This document shows positions 21,781 to 24,763 of a DNA stretch of 24,763 bases, one piece after another. How positions within the stretch are numbered: the stretch's first letter is position 1; each line of letters begins with the position of its first letter. The position numbers and the translations under genes are program-made. This stretch comes from JBIKIW01 sp044361365 (GTDB taxonomy: Bacteria > Patescibacteriota > JACMRA01): the NCBI GenBank assembly GCA_044361365.1, contig JBIKIW010000022.1:1-24763 (forward strand), given 5' to 3'. A model generated the notes under the pieces. That model was not told the origin of the DNA. It made no database searches and worked only from the letters and a program-made list of their open reading frames with translations.

Positions 21781-22492
21781 ATGCTTAAAAATAACTCGAA
21801 CAAGAATTTTCAAAAAACAAATAGTAAAAATTTAGCCTGGGTTTACCTAATTATCTTTGCTCCATTACAAACCATTTTGGTATTGGCTGGTAATAACAGT
21901 AATTTTTTTGGAGAAAGGTATATTCTCGTAGATTTAATTTTAAGATTTTCTTTGGTGATTTTACCAATTATTTGGTTTTTTGTTATTGATAAAAAGAAAT
22001 TTAAACCCAAATTTCCAACTCTGGAAGAAATAAAAGTTAGTTCACTTATTGGTGGTATTTTTATGGCAATTATTTTGTTTAGTTATTATGCAATTTTAAA
22101 GCCAAATTTTACATTTGATACGGTTATTTATAACAACTTTCCCAAAGAACTTTTTATCTTTTTTGGTTTGATTATATCCTTTTTGAATGCTTTTTCAGAG
22201 GAGTTTAATTATCGTTATATGATTTTTAATAAACTAAAAGATTTGAATTTGAATGGATTAAAAGCCTCTTTAATGTACTGGATTTATTTTTAGTGCTCAT
22301 CATGTTTTATTGGTTGTACCTATTGCGGGTATTTGGTTTGGTATTTTAACTTTTATTGTTTTGAGTACAGTTAGTTTTGTGTGGTCTATTTTGTATCAAA
22401 AATACAATTCTTTATCAGCTCCATACATTATTCACGTATTGGCTGATATTGCATTGTTTATAATTGGTTTTGATGCATTGTTTATAAAATAA
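21781..22492 (+). pseudogene. CPBP-family intramembrane protease, +1 frameshift
   Basis: The CPBP (CAAX protease and bacteriocin-processing, Abi) family comprises polytopic membrane metalloproteases. The first frame, 21781-22293, gives 170 residues with several transmembrane segments and motif 1 EEFNYR at 140-145. It ends in WIYF and then TAG. The second frame, from 22292 to 22492, continues FSAHHVLLVV, with the expected histidine motif 2, and later HVLAD, motif 3. Removing one T from the TTTTT run at 22287-22291 joins them into one normal protein of about 236 residues. The stretch TTT-TAG also allows tRNA-Phe to slip forward one base onto TTT, so programmed +1 frameshifting is possible in principle. 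A plain indel or an assembly error in a homopolymer is more likely. It is downstream of htpX. Confidence 0.8.
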
Positions 22493-22612
22493 AATTTTTT
22501 TGATTTTGGATATATTTTAATAATGTACTTCAGCTTAAAGTTTATATATTTACTTCACGATTCAATAAACTCAACTGAACTTAAAAACATATTTATAAAC
22601 AGCGGAAATAAT

Positions 22613-23302
22613 TTAATTTAGGCTAATCATTTTTATCTCAAATAATTTATCAAAATTGGCTTTTTGTGATTCACTTAATTCAATTTTAATTTCACCTTTT
22701 AATTCCAAATCTATAATCACTTGGGCACAAATATTTTTGGAACTTGTGAGTGTGTATTTGAGTATAAATTTTTCTTTTTCTTGCACCAAATTTACATCGC
22801 TTAATTTGCCACAAGAATTGTTTGCAACTACAAATCCACTGTAACTTAAAACTTGAGTATTTGAGTCGTAAATAAATTCTACTGATTCACCTATATTGCC
22901 AGTTTTTTGGGTTTTTAATTCAGCTTGAGAATTTTCTTTTTGTTGTTTTAAATCAGCATTATTTAAATTAGAATTTCCATTGTTATTTTGGTTTTTTTGA
23001 AGTTCAATATTTGAATTTTTTGGAATTGAATTTGATTCGGTTGTGTTTTGATTTAAGTTTGAATTATTACTACTTTTAGTCGCTCCTAAAAATAGAATTA
23101 CAACTATAAAAATTGAGCTAACTGTGCCTACTAAAATTAATCTATTTTGTGTAAAATTGAACCAACTTAAAAATTTATTTTGGTTAGTTTTTGGCTGAGC
23201 AATTTTTTGATTAAAAAAGTTAAAATTAGATTTTCTTTGTGATTTATATTTTTCATCTTGGTTTAAAATTTCAGTAAAAAGATCGTCGTTTAATTTAGGC
23301 AT
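22613..23302 (-). CDS. Probable anti-sigma factor (single-pass membrane protein)
   Basis: This 229-residue protein has a cytoplasmic N-terminal part of about 52 residues, one transmembrane segment at about 54-74, a low-complexity Asn/Gln/Ser linker (75-135) and a C-terminal outer domain with two cysteines, C164 (NNSCGKL) and C192 (NICAQV), that could form a disulfide. It has no recognised zinc-binding anti-sigma motif. Its position directly after an ECF-type sigma gene (80-base gap, same strand) and its single-pass layout fit an anti-sigma factor that holds the sigma factor at the membrane; this is inferred from context only. An equally possible role is a membrane protein co-regulated with the sigma factor. 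The start ATG lacks a Shine-Dalgarno site. Confidence 0.6.
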   Translation of the reverse strand: MPKLNDDLFTEILNQDEKYKSQRKSNFNFFNQKIAQPKTNQNKFLSWFNFTQNRLILVGTVSSIFIVVILFLGATKSSNNSNLNQNTTESNSIPKNSNIELQKNQNNNGNSNLNNADLKQQKENSQAELKTQKTGNIGESVEFIYDSNTQVLSYSGFVVANNSCGKLSDVNLVQEKEKFILKYTLTSSKNICAQVIIDLELKGEIKIELSESQKANFDKLFEIKMISLN

Positions 23303-23382
23303 ATTTTAGTTAATTTTTGATTTGTAAAAGTGAGATTAATTTAGTAATTTTTTTAAATATATTTGTAATTTTTTTCAGCTAA

Positions 23383-23862
23383 TTATTCTGTCCAAACTTG
23401 TCTGCATTTTTGGCGTAATTTTTTGATACTTCTGGATAATTTTTGTCTTACATTTGCGGCTGTTAAATTTAATTTTTCAGCTACATTTTGCGAAGAAAAA
23501 TCTGACATTACAGACATCTCTATAATTTCTTGATCCTGATTGGAAAGTTGACTTTGAATACATTTTTTTAGATTTTCAAGTTTCAAATTAAATTCGTTGC
23601 TAAAACTTTTTTCTTCGTAATTTTCATCCAGAGTACTAACTTTAGTTTTGTCTTTTCTTCTAATATATTCCAGCATTTTTCGTTTAGCTATTCCCCAAAT
23701 AAAAGCTTCTTTAGATTCAATTTCTTTGGCGTACAAAAAGTAGGTTTCCAAAGTTTCCATTGTCAAATCTTCCACATCAATTCTGTTGCTAACTCTACGA
23801 TAAAAATAAGCATAAACGCAATCATACCAATAGTTCCAATCAGCTTCGGAGATTTTTTGCAT
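23383..23862 (-). CDS. ECF-type RNA polymerase sigma factor
   Basis: At 159 residues it has the two-domain layout of extracytoplasmic-function sigma factors. Region 2 covers about 9-72 (YAYFYRRVSNRIDVEDLTME, then FIWGIAKRKMLEYIRRKDK). Region 4 covers about 98-155 with the helix-turn-helix SSQNVAEKLNLTAANVRQKL and the basic end SIKKLRQK. It would direct RNA polymerase to a small regulon in response to an envelope signal. It lies between a membrane protein upstream (55-base gap) and a probable anti-sigma factor downstream, all on the minus strand. The ATG is preceded by a TTTAACTAT stretch with no Shine-Dalgarno site. The family call is firm; the subgroup and target promoter are unknown. Confidence 0.88.
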   Translation of the reverse strand: MQKISEADWNYWYDCVYAYFYRRVSNRIDVEDLTMETLETYFLYAKEIESKEAFIWGIAKRKMLEYIRRKDKTKVSTLDENYEEKSFSNEFNLKLENLKKCIQSQLSNQDQEIIEMSVMSDFSSQNVAEKLNLTAANVRQKLSRSIKKLRQKCRQVWTE

Positions 23863-23916
23863 ATAGTTAAAGTAGGCTGTGTTGAGAATTAAAAAAGTGC
23901 AAGTCGAATATTAAAC

Positions 23917-24645
23917 CTAAATTATTTTAACCTTCTTTTTTCTAAAGAACCAAAAAATTCCCAGAGTTGCTGTTATGATTAATAAAACGATAATTAAATC
24001 AAAAATAAAAAAATATTTATAGCTTTCAGTTGGTAAAAATTGTCCAAATTCTTTTATTGGATTTTGAGGTTTCCATCTTGGGCAGCTCGCTCCATCGCCT
24101 CCATCATATACACAATCATTTGGGACTTCGTATTCACTTACAAACCAGTTACCCGATTTATATTGTTTAGATTGATAGCAATAAGTTGAGCCAGTTGATT
24201 TGGGTATTTCTTTGGTAGAAATGGTTAGAGTATTTTGCCCTGCATAGCCTTGAGGAGTTGCGGGTCTGCCTATTTTATTTTCTAAAAAGTCTTCAAAAAT
24301 AGGACGCACAGTATCAAAATCTGAACCAAAATATTCGCCAAAAGATTTGCTCAAATCACTTTTATTTTTAGGATTTTCTGAGATTAAAATAGAAATATAG
24401 TTATCTTTTTCAGTATAAACTCCAACATTTTGTTGGGAACCAAAGCTGCTGTATTTATTTTCTGCTATGCTTGATTGAATATTATTTTTGGCAAATATAT
24501 TTTGCAACTCCTGAACATTCTACACTTTTGCTATAACTTTCAATGGTGGTGAAAAGGCAATTGAGCAAGCATAAGCCTGAATAGAACATGTAAAAATAGT
24601 TAGTAAGGTGAGAAAAGTGAAAAGTATTAATCTTAGGTTTTGCAT
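23917..24645 (-). pseudogene. Type I membrane protein with signal peptide, amber-interrupted
   Basis: From ATG 24643-24645 the frame encodes a signal peptide (MQNLRLILFTFLTLLTIFTC, cleavage plausible after AYA), then ACSIAFSPPLKVIAKV, and meets TAG at 24520-24522 (codon 42). The same frame then runs uninterrupted to 23917, with an extracytoplasmic domain carrying several cysteines (YCYQ, NDCVYDGG, ASCPRW), a transmembrane segment at about 211-234, and a basic tail RKKKVKII. The part after the stop alone would start at TTG 24507 (196 residues) and lack the signal peptide. Either the gene was inactivated by one base change, or there is a sequence error or amber read-through. It precedes the sigma factor and probable anti-sigma genes and could be the envelope sensor or target of that cassette. 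No family is recognised. Confidence 0.7.
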
Positions 24646-24763
24646 AATAGTATTTTTTAGGGACTAGACCAGTTAAAATTTAATTTGAAATACTTTTCAG
24701 GTATTTAATATAGATTTTGATAATATGGAGCAAATCTGTCTCTAAGTCAAATACATATTTCTC
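24646..24763. other. Right-end intergenic sequence
   Basis: This is AT-rich, with no gene. On the minus strand TTGACT and TATTAT lie 19 bases apart near 24715-24750, a weak promoter candidate for the signal-peptide gene. TACTAT immediately before its ATG is too close to be a -10. Nothing else is supported. Confidence 0.3.

Noticed and set aside
330..24763. Use of TGA as a sense codon (codes 4 or 25), as in some related bacteria
   Set aside because: TGA ends the DUF998-like and AlkB-like genes at sensible places, and tryptophans in conserved motifs are TGG.

Overview
This AT-rich window (about two-thirds A+T by eye) is bacterial and uses the standard stop codons: the genes ending at 11035 and at 9521 stop with TGA. 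Most start codons lack a Shine-Dalgarno site. Many lie only 8-19 bases downstream of an (often extended) -10 box, which implies very short or absent leaders. Together with short proteins, a compact 1134-residue RpoB, a V/A-type ATPase A subunit and several small membrane or surface proteins, this suggests a candidate phyla radiation (Patescibacteria) genome. That placement is inference; there is no rRNA here to confirm it.

Layout. 1-6.0 kb is housekeeping: a V/A-type ATPase catalytic subunit (minus) diverges from rpoB (plus). rpoC does not follow rpoB. 6.3-15.8 kb is accessory: a type IIG restriction-modification enzyme carrying palindromic repeats inside its reading frame, an AlkB-like repair dioxygenase, a DUF998-like membrane protein, a UvrD/Rep helicase cut off after its first half, a 200-bp symmetric palindromic element with 14-bp terminal inverted repeats and gene remnants beside it, a serine-rich surface protein, an OLD-family ATPase/TOPRIM nuclease, and a 28-residue membrane peptide with a clear Shine-Dalgarno site that is easy to miss.

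15.8-22.5 kb is mostly envelope-related: an ABC exporter with an unusual insertion in its ATPase domain, a leaderless SAM-methyltransferase-like gene, undecaprenyl-diphosphatase UppP, and a co-directional run of a bacterial PH-domain protein, an unknown protein, HtpX and a frameshifted CPBP membrane protease. 22.6-24.6 kb is a minus-strand signalling cassette: a signal-peptide-bearing membrane protein interrupted by one amber codon, an ECF-type sigma factor, and a single-pass membrane protein that is probably its anti-sigma factor.

The points most worth a second look are the rpoB/rpoC separation and the altered rifampicin pocket, the palindromic repeats inside and outside genes, the 28-residue peptide beside the OLD nuclease, the amber-interrupted sensor/sigma/anti-sigma cassette, the +1 frameshift in the CPBP gene, and the contrast between leaderless genes and the two strong Shine-Dalgarno sites.
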